A stretch of 64,000 nucleotides of DNA, taken from assembly GCF_002091985.1 (NCBI RefSeq), contig NZ_MKKX01000017.1:310001-374000 (forward strand). Direction: 5' to 3'. Position 1 is the first letter of the stretch; each line of letters begins with the position of its first letter. The notes under the pieces are model-generated. The model did no database searches, was not told where the DNA came from, and saw only the letters and a list, made by a program, of their open reading frames with translations. Below are positions 35,623-44,929 of this stretch, piece by piece. A program made the position numbers and the translations under genes. This DNA is from Rhodococcus sp. 1163 (GTDB lineage Bacteria > Actinomycetota > Actinomycetes > Mycobacteriales > Mycobacteriaceae).

Positions 35623-37146
35623 ATGACCGCATTGTCTTCGGATAGCGTCGAGACATCGACGTCACCGGCCTCGGAAGAAACTGCTGACGCAAAATCACAT
35701 CGCGTTCGCTGGCTGGTTCTCGCCACCCTCGGCCTGGCTCAGCTCATGGTCGTGCTGGACGCGACCATCGTGAACATCGCGTTGCCGGCGGCCCAGCTCG
35801 ATCTCGGCTTCGACAACAGCAACCGTTCCTGGATCATCACCGCCTACGCGCTGGCCTTCGGCAGTCTCCTGCTCCTCGGCGGCCGACTCAGCGATCTGTT
35901 CGGTCGTCGCAACACCTTCCTCGTCGGGCTCGTCGGCTTCGCCCTCATGTCCGCGGTCGGGGGCGCATCGGTGAACTTCGGAATGCTCGTCGCAGCTCGC
36001 GCAGGCCAGGGCGTATTCGGTGCACTTCTCGCACCGGCGGCACTGTCGCTGCTGGCAACCACGTTCACGGACCCGAAGGAGCGTGCGAAAGCATTCGGCA
36101 TCTTCGGTGCAATCGCCGGTGGCGGTGGCGCGTTGGGCCTGTTGCTCGGCGGCATACTGACCGAGTGGGCGACCTGGCGTTGGAGTCTCTACGTCAACCT
36201 GATCTTCGCCGGGGTGGCGTTCGTCGCCGGATTCATCCTGCTGGCCAAGCATGCGGTCACCACCAGGCCCAAGCTCGACATTCCGGGAACAGTCACAGTC
36301 TCGGCCGCGCTGTTCGCCATCGTCTACGGTTTCGCACACGCAGAATCCGACGGCTGGGGTAACACGGTCACCCTCGCGTTCCTGATCATCGGTACAGCAT
36401 TGCTCGGCGTGTTCGTCGTCCTGCAGCGACGCGTCGCGCATCCTCTGCTGCCACTGCGCATCATCCTCGACCGGACACGCGCTGGATCGTTCCTCGCAGT
36501 GTTCGTCACCGGGGCAGGCATGTTCGCAGTGTTCCTCTTCCTCACCTATTACATGCAGAGCACACTCGGCTACACACCGATCACTACCGGATTCGCTTTC
36601 ATGCCGATGATCGGCGCGTTGATCCTCACCGCAACGGTGTCGACGGGAGTGATCCTGCCGCGATTCGGACCCCGGGTCCTGATACCGACGGGCCTGCTGG
36701 TTGCCGGGGTCGGAATGAGTCTCCTGACTCAGGTTTCACTGGACAGCACCTACCCGATGCACATTCTGCCCGGGTTGATCATCATGGGCCTCGGACTCGG
36801 CGCCTCCATGGCTCCGGCCTTTCAGAGTGCGATCTCCGGGGTGAATCTCGACGACTCGGGCGTCGCCTCCGCCACGGTCAACACCATGCAGCAGATCGGC
36901 GGCTCGATCGGTACGGCATTGCTCAGTACCATCGCAGCGAGCGCAGCAGCCACGTACGTCACAGACAATGTGGCTAGCGCATCGAGTGCGGCGGCACTGC
37001 AGGCCAACGCCGAACTCGCCAGCTACACAACGACGTTCTGGTGGGCGAGTGGGATCTTCGTGCTGGGCGCGGTCATCACCGGGTTCCTGTTGCGACCGGG
37101 CCTACTCGCCGAAGCACCAGAAGGCGCGGTAGTGATCGGTCACTGA
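35623..37146 (+). CDS. DHA2-family MFS multidrug exporter
   Basis: A 507-residue inner-membrane protein with about 14 hydrophobic helices. Signatures are LDATIVNIALPAAQ in the first helix and the motif GGRLSDLFGRRNTF in the first cytoplasmic loop, both typical of proton-driven EmrB/QacA-type efflux. The ATG at 35623 has AAGGA 6-7 nt upstream. Regulated by the divergent TetR gene through twin operators. The substrate cannot be inferred. Confidence 0.94.
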   Translation: MTALSSDSVETSTSPASEETADAKSHRVRWLVLATLGLAQLMVVLDATIVNIALPAAQLDLGFDNSNRSWIITAYALAFGSLLLLGGRLSDLFGRRNTFLVGLVGFALMSAVGGASVNFGMLVAARAGQGVFGALLAPAALSLLATTFTDPKERAKAFGIFGAIAGGGGALGLLLGGILTEWATWRWSLYVNLIFAGVAFVAGFILLAKHAVTTRPKLDIPGTVTVSAALFAIVYGFAHAESDGWGNTVTLAFLIIGTALLGVFVVLQRRVAHPLLPLRIILDRTRAGSFLAVFVTGAGMFAVFLFLTYYMQSTLGYTPITTGFAFMPMIGALILTATVSTGVILPRFGPRVLIPTGLLVAGVGMSLLTQVSLDSTYPMHILPGLIIMGLGLGASMAPAFQSAISGVNLDDSGVASATVNTMQQIGGSIGTALLSTIAASAAATYVTDNVASASSAAALQANAELASYTTTFWWASGIFVLGAVITGFLLRPGLLAEAPEGAVVIGH

Positions 37147-37165
37147 GCGACTTCGTTGCAGCCTG

Positions 37166-37196
37166 AATGGAATACGCCCTCTCGGGCGTATTCCAT

Positions 37197-37197
<1 letters not shown>
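37166..37197. terminator. Perfect bidirectional terminator
   Basis: AATGGAATACGCCC and GGGCGTATTCCATT form a perfect 14-bp stem with a TCTC loop. It lies between the convergent exporter and aminotransferase genes and touches the aminotransferase stop codon. Confidence 0.9.
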
Positions 37198-38624
<1,427 letters not shown>

Positions 38625-38722
38625 ATTGAAGAGTGTAACCACACTGGCGGCCGTGCCGTTTCGGTGGCCCTCACCGGAGCCCGTTTGGGATCTGGAGGGG
38701 GTTATCCGGTACGCTTCCACAC

Positions 38723-38807
38723 GGAGGATTCGCCTAGTGGCCTATGGCGCTCGCCTGGAACGCGGGTTGGGTTAACGCCCTCAGGGGTTCAAATCCCCTA
38801 TCCTCCG
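38723..38807 (+). tRNA. tRNA-Ser(GGA)
   Basis: An 85-nt class II tRNA. The acceptor arms GGAGGAT and ATCCTCC pair fully, the anticodon stem is CTCGC/GCGGG with loop CTGGAAC giving anticodon GGA (UCC/UCU), there is a long variable arm typical of tRNA-Ser, and the T arm is AGGGGTTCAAATCCCCT. The 3' CCA is not encoded. A strong terminator follows. Confidence 0.95.
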
Positions 38808-38810
38808 CAG

Positions 38811-38848
38811 AGAAGCCCCTGCAACCGTTTGGTTGCAGGGGCTTTCTT
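38811..38848 (+). terminator. Intrinsic terminator after tRNA-Ser
   Basis: AAGCCCCTGCAACC and GGTTGCAGGGGCTT form a perfect 14-bp stem with loop GTTT, followed by TCTT. Confidence 0.92.
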
Positions 38849-38935
38849 CATATCGGTGCAGGTCCGCGCGCCCCGTCTCCTACGCATTCCGATATTCGAT
38901 CCCCGGCGAGGGTGAATGTTGGGAGAATCGGCCGC

Positions 38936-39493
38936 ATGACAACGCCGGAATCGACCGCCGACCGCTATCGCCGCCTCGCAGGCGTACTTACTCGCCGCAT
39001 CGAGGCAGTGCCGTCCGACAAGTGGGATATCGCCTCTACCTGTGCGGGCTGGAGCATCCGTGACGTTGTGAAACACCTCGTCGACACCGAGAAGGGCGCA
39101 CTCGAACCCGTCGGCCTCTCCATTCCCGACGGCCCATCGGCGGACGACAATCCAGCCACCGCCTGGGCCCACACCCGCGACGGCATGCAGGACATTCTCG
39201 ACGACCCGGCCCGCGCGAACCTCGAGTACGACGGACATTTCGGGAAAACCGATCTAGCGTCGTCGATCGGGTCGTTCTACAGCCTGGACTTGATCGTTCA
39301 CGCGTGGGACATCGCGCACCCGGCGGGCGTCGACGCAACCATCGCCGACCAGGACCTCGACTTCGTCGAAGCGTTCATCGAGCAGATTGGCGACAACATT
39401 CGAATGGAGGGAGTGTGCGGTCCGGCCGTCGAGGTGCCGGAGTCGGCCGATCGCCAGAGAAAGGTGCTCGCCCAGTTGGGTCGGGAGGTCTGA
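38936..39493 (+). CDS. DinB/maleylpyruvate-isomerase-fold protein (TIGR03086-like)
   Basis: A 185-residue four-helix-bundle protein of the DinB/MDMPI superfamily. The metal-binding pattern is visible as WSIRDVVKHLVDTE (His about 47) and DLIVHAWDIAHP (His about 122 and 127). Members can be mycothiol-dependent transferases or isomerases; most actinobacterial ones are uncharacterised. The ATG at 38936 has GGGAGA about 9 nt upstream. It is monocistronic and convergent with the hydroxybutyrate dehydrogenase gene. Confidence 0.85.
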   Translation: MTTPESTADRYRRLAGVLTRRIEAVPSDKWDIASTCAGWSIRDVVKHLVDTEKGALEPVGLSIPDGPSADDNPATAWAHTRDGMQDILDDPARANLEYDGHFGKTDLASSIGSFYSLDLIVHAWDIAHPAGVDATIADQDLDFVEAFIEQIGDNIRMEGVCGPAVEVPESADRQRKVLAQLGREV

Positions 39494-39555
39494 AAGCGCC
39501 TCACCCATCGCTTGAATGAACCATTCATACGATCAAATAGCTGGAGGGGTCCATT

Positions 39556-39631
39556 CAAGCCGGTGGTGGTGGTGGCGGTGGTGGTGAACACCAACTGGTG
39601 GGGCGGACACAAGCCGGTGGTGGTGGTGGCG
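39556..39631. repeat. GGT-rich direct repeat in a convergent gap
   Basis: An identical 22-bp GGT-rich element occurs at 39556-39577 and 39610-39631, 54 bp apart. It begins CAAGCCGGTGG and continues as GGT triplets. It lies in the 140-bp gap between convergent genes; I see no hairpin terminator there. Confidence 0.7.
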
Positions 39632-39633
39632 AA

Positions 39634-40380
39634 CTACTTCGCCGACCACCCACCGTCCATGGTGTAGGACGCACCGGTGACCATGCCCGCGTCCGCGGAC
39701 GTCAGCCATCCGACCAACGAGGCAACTTCCGACGGTTCGACGAGCCGTTTGATCGCGCTCTCGGCCAGCATGACCTGTTGGAGCACCTCTTCTTTCGGAA
39801 TACCATGCGCGGCAGCCTGATCGGTGATCTGTTTCTCGACCAGCGGGGTTCGGACGTAGCCCGGATTGACGCAGTTGCTTGTCACTCCATGCGGGCCACC
39901 TTCGAGCGCGGTGACTTTCGACAGTCCTTCGAGCCCGTGTTTGGCCGTGACGTAGGCAACTTTGAATGCAGAGGCACGTAGGCCGTGCACAGAGGAAATG
40001 TTCACGATTCGGCCGAATCCACGAGAGTACATGTGCGGCAACGCGGCTCGGACGAGAAGGAAGGGCGCTTCGACCATCAGCGTCTGAATCCGACGAAATG
40101 CCGTTGGATCGAAATCGACTATCGCCGAGACGGTCTGTATGCCGGCGTTGTTGATCAGAATGTCGGTGTCGAGAGTGAGGTTCTCCAGAGCCGCGACGTC
40201 CGATAGGTCCACCGCCCACGACTCCCCGTGCAGTTCCGATGCCAACTCCTTCGCCGCGACTTCGTCGACGTCGGCGATGGTGACTCTCGCGCCCCGATCC
40301 GCGAGCATCCGGGCACACGCTGCACCGATGCCGCCTGCCCCACCGGTGACGAGTGCGGACCTCCCGGTCAGGTCCGTCAC
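39634..40380 (-). CDS. 3-hydroxybutyrate dehydrogenase-type SDR
   Basis: A 248-residue classical short-chain dehydrogenase: NAD site TGGAGGIG (residues 12-19), NNAGIQ, catalytic Ser in NISSVHG (about 133), and YVTAKHG (Tyr/Lys about 147 and 151). The VHGLRAS and HGL segments are typical of D-3-hydroxybutyrate dehydrogenases, which interconvert 3-hydroxybutyrate and acetoacetate. It starts with GTG that overlaps the stop of the upstream MHS transporter gene by 4 nt (GTGA), so uptake and oxidation are translated together. Confidence 0.88.
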   Translation of the reverse strand: MTDLTGRSALVTGGAGGIGAACARMLADRGARVTIADVDEVAAKELASELHGESWAVDLSDVAALENLTLDTDILINNAGIQTVSAIVDFDPTAFRRIQTLMVEAPFLLVRAALPHMYSRGFGRIVNISSVHGLRASAFKVAYVTAKHGLEGLSKVTALEGGPHGVTSNCVNPGYVRTPLVEKQITDQAAAHGIPKEEVLQQVMLAESAIKRLVEPSEVASLVGWLTSADAGMVTGASYTMDGGWSAK

Positions 40381-41768
40381 TTCAGTCCTGCTTTGGCCAG
40401 TTCTGCCTCGGTTGCAAGGTTTTTGGCATCTGCGATATCGATGGACTCCAGCGCAAGACCCTTTGTCTCACGGGCAGCGATGACCGCAACCAGCGTGATG
40501 GTGCACGCACCGGCCAGGTACCACGCAATCGGGACCGAGGATCCGTACCTGTTCAGCAAGAACACTGCGATGATCGGCGCCAGTGAGCCGGCGACGATCG
40601 AGGTGACCTGATAGCCCAGGGAGACGCCGGAGTAACGCATACGCGTCGGGAACATTTCGGCCATGATCGCCGGCTGGGTGGCGTACATGAAGGCGTGGAA
40701 GACCAGGCCGATGATGATGGCGAGCATGATGACGGCGTTGTGCCCGCTGTTGAACATCGGGAATGCGAAGAAGCCCCACGTGCCGGCGGTCAGTGCACCG
40801 AACAGGTAGACCGGCCGTCGACCGATTCGGTCGGCTAGACGTCCTACCAGCGGAATGACGGCGAAGTGGACGGCATGAGCTGCGAGCATCCACCACAGGA
40901 TCGTCTGGGTGTCGGTGCCGACCTCGACTTTGAGGTAGGTGATGGTGAACGTGACGACGAGGTAGTACATGACGTTTTCGCCGAACCGAAGACCCATCGC
41001 AGTGAGAACGCCACGCGGGTAACGCTTTACGACCTCGAAGACGCCGTACGACGCGGCCTTGATGACCTCGGCCTGCTTCTGTGCCTCTAGGAAGATCGGG
41101 GCATCGGTGACCTTGGTGCGAATGTAGTAGCCGACGAAAACGATGACGGCAGAGAGCCAGAATGCGACACGCCATCCCCAGCTGAGGAAGGCTGCGTCGG
41201 ACAGCGTTGTGGTCAGGACGAGAAGGACGACGGTAGCGAGAAGGTTTCCGGCGGGCACCCCGGCCTGCGGCCAGCTGGCCCAAAATCCGCGACTCTTGTT
41301 CGGACTGTGTTCTGCCACAAGAAGAACCGCGCCACCCCATTCGCCACCGACTGCGAAGCCCTGGATGAATCGAAGCAGCACGAGAAGCGCGGGGGCCCAA
41401 TAGCCGATCTGGTTGAAGGTCGGGAGGCAACCCATGAGGAATGTCGCACCGCCGACGAGCACAAGACTGAACTGCAGCAACTTCTTTCGGCCGTACTTGT
41501 CCCCGTAGTGTCCGAAGACGATGCCGCCGAGCGGGCGAGCCACGAATCCGACGGCATAGGTGACGAAGGCAGCCAGGATCGCGTCGAGCTCGCTGGTGCC
41601 CGCGGCGAAGAAGATCTTCGAGAACACCAGCGTCGCTGCAGTGCCGTAGAGGAAAAACTCGTACCACTCGACGATCGTGCCTGCCATCGACGCGGCAACG
41701 ACCTTCTTGAGCCCGGTCGGGGCTGCGTCCGGATCTGGACCGCTGTGCGATCGTTCGTCCACGCTCAT
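40377..41768 (-). CDS. MHS-family (metabolite:H+ symporter) MFS transporter
   Basis: A 463-residue 12-helix MFS protein of the metabolite:H+ symport subfamily. Signatures are IVEWYEFFLYGTAATLVF in the first helix and GHYGDKYGRKK in the first loop, plus FIQGFAVGGEWGGAVLL in helix 5. Members import organic acids such as shikimate, citrate or 3-hydroxybutyrate-like acids. The start at 41768 has GAGGAGT about 5 nt upstream. It is first in an operon with the hydroxybutyrate dehydrogenase and divergent from a LysR gene. A small organic acid is the probable substrate. Confidence 0.92.
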   Translation of the reverse strand: MSVDERSHSGPDPDAAPTGLKKVVAASMAGTIVEWYEFFLYGTAATLVFSKIFFAAGTSELDAILAAFVTYAVGFVARPLGGIVFGHYGDKYGRKKLLQFSLVLVGGATFLMGCLPTFNQIGYWAPALLVLLRFIQGFAVGGEWGGAVLLVAEHSPNKSRGFWASWPQAGVPAGNLLATVVLLVLTTTLSDAAFLSWGWRVAFWLSAVIVFVGYYIRTKVTDAPIFLEAQKQAEVIKAASYGVFEVVKRYPRGVLTAMGLRFGENVMYYLVVTFTITYLKVEVGTDTQTILWWMLAAHAVHFAVIPLVGRLADRIGRRPVYLFGALTAGTWGFFAFPMFNSGHNAVIMLAIIIGLVFHAFMYATQPAIMAEMFPTRMRYSGVSLGYQVTSIVAGSLAPIIAVFLLNRYGSSVPIAWYLAGACTITLVAVIAARETKGLALESIDIADAKNLATEAELAKAGLK

Positions 41769-41857
41769 TGGCACTCCTCGTGTGATTCGGCATGCGCGGC
41801 GTACCGACTGTGACGGCTCGCACACATGCTGGGTATCTCGAGTATTGGTGCAGAGCA

Positions 41858-41870
41858 ATTGCGATGCAAT
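41858..41870. promoter_or_regulatory. LysR-site dyad between MHS transporter and lysR
   Basis: ATTGC-GAT-GCAAT is a perfect 13-bp palindrome in the 139-bp divergent gap, 38 nt upstream of the lysR start. With the second dyad at 41891 it may form a regulator recognition and activation site pair. Confidence 0.45.
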
Positions 41871-41890
41871 AGCCAAGAACGCAGGTGCGA

Positions 41891-41906
41891 TCTGCAAATA
41901 TGCAGA
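41891..41906. promoter_or_regulatory. Second dyad adjoining the lysR start
   Basis: TCTGCA-AATA-TGCAGA is a perfect 16-bp palindrome that ends 1 nt before the lysR ATG and covers its ribosome site. Position suits autorepression. Confidence 0.45.
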
Positions 41907-41907
41907 G

Positions 41908-42828
41908 ATGACGTCATCCTCGGCCGGTCGACTACCGAGTGCCGACGACCTTCTGGTGCTCCTGGCCGTCGGGCGGACCGGTCGCTACAGTTCTGCCGCC
42001 GCTGAGCTGGACGTCAACCACACGACCATCTCGAGGCGCATCGCCGTCCTCGAATCGACGCTCGGGGGTCGCGTTCTCACCAGGGGCTCAGGCGGGTGGG
42101 AGCTGACCGAGCTCGGGCGTCGAGCGCTGGCCGCAGCGGAAGCCGTCGAATCGGTGGTGCGGGGATTGGTGACGCGCGGTGACGCTGCCGAGTCACTCGA
42201 AGGAGTCGTCAGAATTTCGGCAACGGACGGGTTCAGCGCGTACATCATCGCCCCGGCCGCGGCTCGGGTGCAGCGCCGCAATCCCAACGTGGCCGTCGAA
42301 ATCGTTGCGACGACCCGTCGAGCGTCTCAGCAGCGGTCCGGGCTCGATATCGAGGTCGTCGTCGGCGAGCCCCAGGTCCATCGCGCACAGGCTTTCCGTC
42401 TCGGTGACTATCGCCTCGGGTTGTACGGCTCGCGCGCATACTTCGACGAGCACGGGACTCCGCAGAATCTCGATGAATTGTCCGCCCACCCGTTCATCTA
42501 CTTCATCGACTCGATGCTGCAGGTGGACGACCTGGATCTGGCCCCGAGTTTCACTCCGACGATGCGCGAATCGGTGACCTCCACCAATGTTTTCGTCCAC
42601 GTCGAGGCCACTCGCGCGGCAGCAGGTATCGGTTTGCTGCCGTGCTTCATGGCCGATCGCCACGACGACCTCGTCCGAATCTTGCACGACGCTGTCACTG
42701 TTCGGCTCACGTACTGGCTCGTCACACGTAGTGAGACACTGCGCCGCCCCGAAGTCGCGGCGCTCGTGGAAGCGATCCGAACCATCGTCGACGAGCAGCG
42801 TCCGGCGCTGTTGGGCCTGGCCGAGTGA
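41908..42828 (+). CDS. LysR-family transcriptional regulator
   Basis: A 306-residue LysR regulator: winged helix (DDLLVLLAVGRTGRYSSAAAELDVNHTTISRRIAVLE, about residues 12-48) and an effector domain (about 90-295). The HTTISRR recognition helix is like that of the AmpR/GcvA-related group. It is divergent from the MHS transporter/3-hydroxybutyrate dehydrogenase operon and is the obvious candidate for its regulator. The DsbA-type gene follows 84 nt downstream. Confidence 0.9.
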   Translation: MTSSSAGRLPSADDLLVLLAVGRTGRYSSAAAELDVNHTTISRRIAVLESTLGGRVLTRGSGGWELTELGRRALAAAEAVESVVRGLVTRGDAAESLEGVVRISATDGFSAYIIAPAAARVQRRNPNVAVEIVATTRRASQQRSGLDIEVVVGEPQVHRAQAFRLGDYRLGLYGSRAYFDEHGTPQNLDELSAHPFIYFIDSMLQVDDLDLAPSFTPTMRESVTSTNVFVHVEATRAAAGIGLLPCFMADRHDDLVRILHDAVTVRLTYWLVTRSETLRRPEVAALVEAIRTIVDEQRPALLGLAE

Positions 42829-42912
42829 TGACCGTCTGTGCGGGGGTACGAAGTGCGCCCGGCGTATACCGTCGTGCACACAGAGTTTCCGTCTGACAGG
42901 GAGGATCCCTCG

Positions 42913-43635
42913 ATGTCCGATATCGACTTCTATTTCGATCCGGTGTGCCCGTTCGCATGGATGACCAGCAAATGGGTTCGTAAGGTGCAGGCGCAGCGTG
43001 ATTACACGGTCGACTGGCGATTCATCTCCCTGCGCCTGCTCAATTCTCACATCGACTACGCGTCCCACTTTCCACCTGAGTACGAGGCCGGCCACACCGC
43101 AGGTCTACGACTGCTGAGAGCCGCCGCAGACATTCGGCGCGAGCACGGGCCCGCTGCGATCGGGCCACTGTATGCCGCACTCGGTACGCAGATATTCGAT
43201 ACCGATGTGGTGCCCGATGACGCTGCGAGCCACGGTTATCGCGGCACCGCGGCGTTCCTGGCACCGATCCTCGAACAACTGGGCTTGCCGACTCGGCACA
43301 CCGGCGCACTGGATGATTCCTCGTTGGACGAGGAAATTCGTGCCGAAACCGACCATGCGCTCTCGCTGACCGGCAAGGACGTCGGCACACCGATCATTGC
43401 CTTCGAGCCTCCGGACGGAGTTGCATTCTTCGGCCCGGTGATCAGCAGACTACCCAGTGACGAAGATGCAGTACCTCTGTGGGACAACGTGATCGGACTC
43501 GCACGCTTCCCAGGGTTCGCCGAAATGAAGCGCAGCATGCGTGAGCTTCCCCAACTGAAGGCTCTGGGTGTAGCGGAGGACGAAGTCGGTACGCAGCAAG
43601 ACTGGCACGCCGGTAGCCGACGTCAGAAGAAATGA
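42913..43635 (+). CDS. DsbA-fold protein, Rv2466c-like (mycothiol-dependent reductase family)
   Basis: A 240-residue thioredoxin-fold protein resembling Rv2466c, the mycothiol-dependent reductase of M. tuberculosis. The opening IDFYFDPVCPFAWMTSKW holds the active-site region; Rv2466c has CPWC as I recall it, whereas here it is C-P-F-A, so only the first cysteine is kept. Later family blocks GTPIIAF, GVAFFGPVISRLP and FPGFAEMKRSMRELPQ are present. Start chosen with GGGAGGA 6-8 nt upstream. The 3' end overlaps the convergent methyltransferase gene by 13 nt. A monothiol mechanism is possible. Confidence 0.83.
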   Translation: MSDIDFYFDPVCPFAWMTSKWVRKVQAQRDYTVDWRFISLRLLNSHIDYASHFPPEYEAGHTAGLRLLRAAADIRREHGPAAIGPLYAALGTQIFDTDVVPDDAASHGYRGTAAFLAPILEQLGLPTRHTGALDDSSLDEEIRAETDHALSLTGKDVGTPIIAFEPPDGVAFFGPVISRLPSDEDAVPLWDNVIGLARFPGFAEMKRSMRELPQLKALGVAEDEVGTQQDWHAGSRRQKK

Positions 43636-44291
43636 CCACCGCCGGCGGTCGCCGAGGGAACCGACCCGACGCGCACCTGGATGTGACCGCCGCGCACCGA
43701 TGCCGTTTTCATTGCATCCAACCGAGCGGGCATTGCAGTCCAGGGGTGAGCGTCGATGTCGGATCCACCGAGTCGGCACGCCAGGCGCGCCAGCGGTGTC
43801 CATAGTTCTGCGCGTCCGACCGGTTTCTGCATGTCTACGACGGCCACCGCTCCCCCCGTCCGGGTGGCGGAGATCATCGCGTCGAGTGCAACCTCCCACC
43901 GAGCCATCAGCGACAACGCGTAGGTACTGATAGCCGCATCGAAGGGAACGTGATGTCCCAGGTCCACCGAACCGAGTGCGGTGGCGTCGGCTGCGACGAG
44001 GTTGACGTTCTCCCACCCAGCTGAGGTAGCGCGGCGTCTGGCCTGCTCGAGCATCTGCGGGCTGGCATCGACTCCGGTGATCGAACCTGCCGGCCCGATC
44101 CGGCGCTGAAGCAAAGCAAAGTTGAGGCCGGTTCCGCAGCCGATGTCGAGAACATGGCTGCCCGCTGGAAGTGCCATCAGATCGATCGCTGCCGTGCGAC
44201 CAGCGCGATAGATCGGCCACTCGAAGGAAATGACGTCGTACATGCGCGCCGAAATCGTGTACGGCGTCGGCTTCTTCATCGGTCGGTCCAT
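43623..44291 (-). CDS. Class I SAM-dependent methyltransferase
   Basis: About 222 residues (start uncertain; in-frame starts at 44315 and 44279 exist and none has a clear ribosome site). SAM motif I HVLDIGCGTGLNFALLQ is intact, with motif II GVDASPQMLEQAR and acidic GLY-like motif AAISTYALSLM. The N-terminus MYDVISFEWPIYRAGRTAAIDL is reminiscent of UbiE and phospholipid N-methyltransferases. Divergent from the ECF sigma gene; the shared gap holds a symmetric GGAAC-N19-GTT element that could also drive this gene. Substrate unknown. Confidence 0.85.
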   Translation of the reverse strand: MDRPMKKPTPYTISARMYDVISFEWPIYRAGRTAAIDLMALPAGSHVLDIGCGTGLNFALLQRRIGPAGSITGVDASPQMLEQARRRATSAGWENVNLVAADATALGSVDLGHHVPFDAAISTYALSLMARWEVALDAMISATRTGGAVAVVDMQKPVGRAELWTPLARLACRLGGSDIDAHPWTAMPARLDAMKTASVRGGHIQVRVGSVPSATAGGGHFF

Positions 44292-44326
44292 TTCGTCGAA
44301 GTCTGCAGGGCACACTCTGTCGCTAT

Positions 44327-44356
44327 GGGAACACCGCAGGACACTCGAAGGGTTCC
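44327..44356. promoter_or_regulatory. ECF-type promoter of the sigma operon, readable in both directions
   Basis: GGGAAC (44327-44332), 19 nt, then GTTCC (44352-44356). Forward this is GGAAC-N19-GTT, the classical actinobacterial ECF -35/-10 pattern, with GTT 8 nt before the sigma GTG, so the transcript should be leaderless. On the minus strand it also reads GGAAC-N19-GTT toward the methyltransferase gene. Confidence 0.65.
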
Positions 44357-44362
44357 ATAGCT

Positions 44363-44929
44363 GTGCCCGAAACAGAATCCGACGCCGTCAACGACGCTCA
44401 GGCACGTAATTTTCGTCTCTACGTCGAACCGGAGATCGAGGTGCTCCTGCGCGTTGCGGCCACGTTGACTGGACCCTCGCAAGCCGAGGACCTCGTGCAG
44501 GAGACGCTCATACGTGCGTGGCGCAGCGTCGATAGCTTCGACGGGCGCCACCCTCGAGCCTGGTTGCTGACCATCCTGCGCAACACAAATATGAACATGC
44601 ACCGACGGCAACGGCCCGACACATTCGCCGAGCTCGGCGACTACCTGTCCACCCGGCCCGCGTTCGGCGTCGAGGAACTCGGAACCGAGGAGAGAGTCAT
44701 GACATCCATCTTGTCCGACGACCTCGAGCGAGCAGTCGGGTCGCTGGACCCGAAATTTCGGACTGTTCTATTGCTGATCGACGTCGATCAACTGACCTAC
44801 GCCGAGGCAGCGAATGTTCTGGGCGTCCCGGTCGGGACGGTGATGTCGCGACTGAGCCGAGCCCGTGATCGGGTTCGACGCCACCTTCGGCCCACATTCG
44901 CCTCTGCCACTGGAAAGGGAAAGCCATGA
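44363..44929 (+). CDS. ECF-family RNA polymerase sigma factor
   Basis: A 188-residue sigma-70-family ECF factor. Region 2 is at about residues 25-90 (GPSQAEDLVQETLIRAWRSVDSFDG, then PRAWLLTILRNTNMNMHRR) and region 4 at about 125-178 (LTYAEAANVLGVPVGTVMSRLSRARDRV). The GTG start lies 8 nt after a -10-like GTT, so I infer a leaderless mRNA. The stop overlaps the anti-sigma start (ATGA). It probably activates its own operon, the divergent methyltransferase, the ABC operon and the radical SAM gene. Confidence 0.95.
   Translation: MPETESDAVNDAQARNFRLYVEPEIEVLLRVAATLTGPSQAEDLVQETLIRAWRSVDSFDGRHPRAWLLTILRNTNMNMHRRQRPDTFAELGDYLSTRPAFGVEELGTEERVMTSILSDDLERAVGSLDPKFRTVLLLIDVDQLTYAEAANVLGVPVGTVMSRLSRARDRVRRHLRPTFASATGKGKP

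Noticed and set aside
35516-35698. N-terminal extension of the TetR gene
   Set aside because: It would translate through the operator region and adds non-homologous residues before a canonical TetR start.
39556-39631. Two repeats with a spacer, as in a CRISPR remnant
   Set aside because: Only two low-complexity GGT-rich copies, no palindromic repeat and no cas genes in the window.
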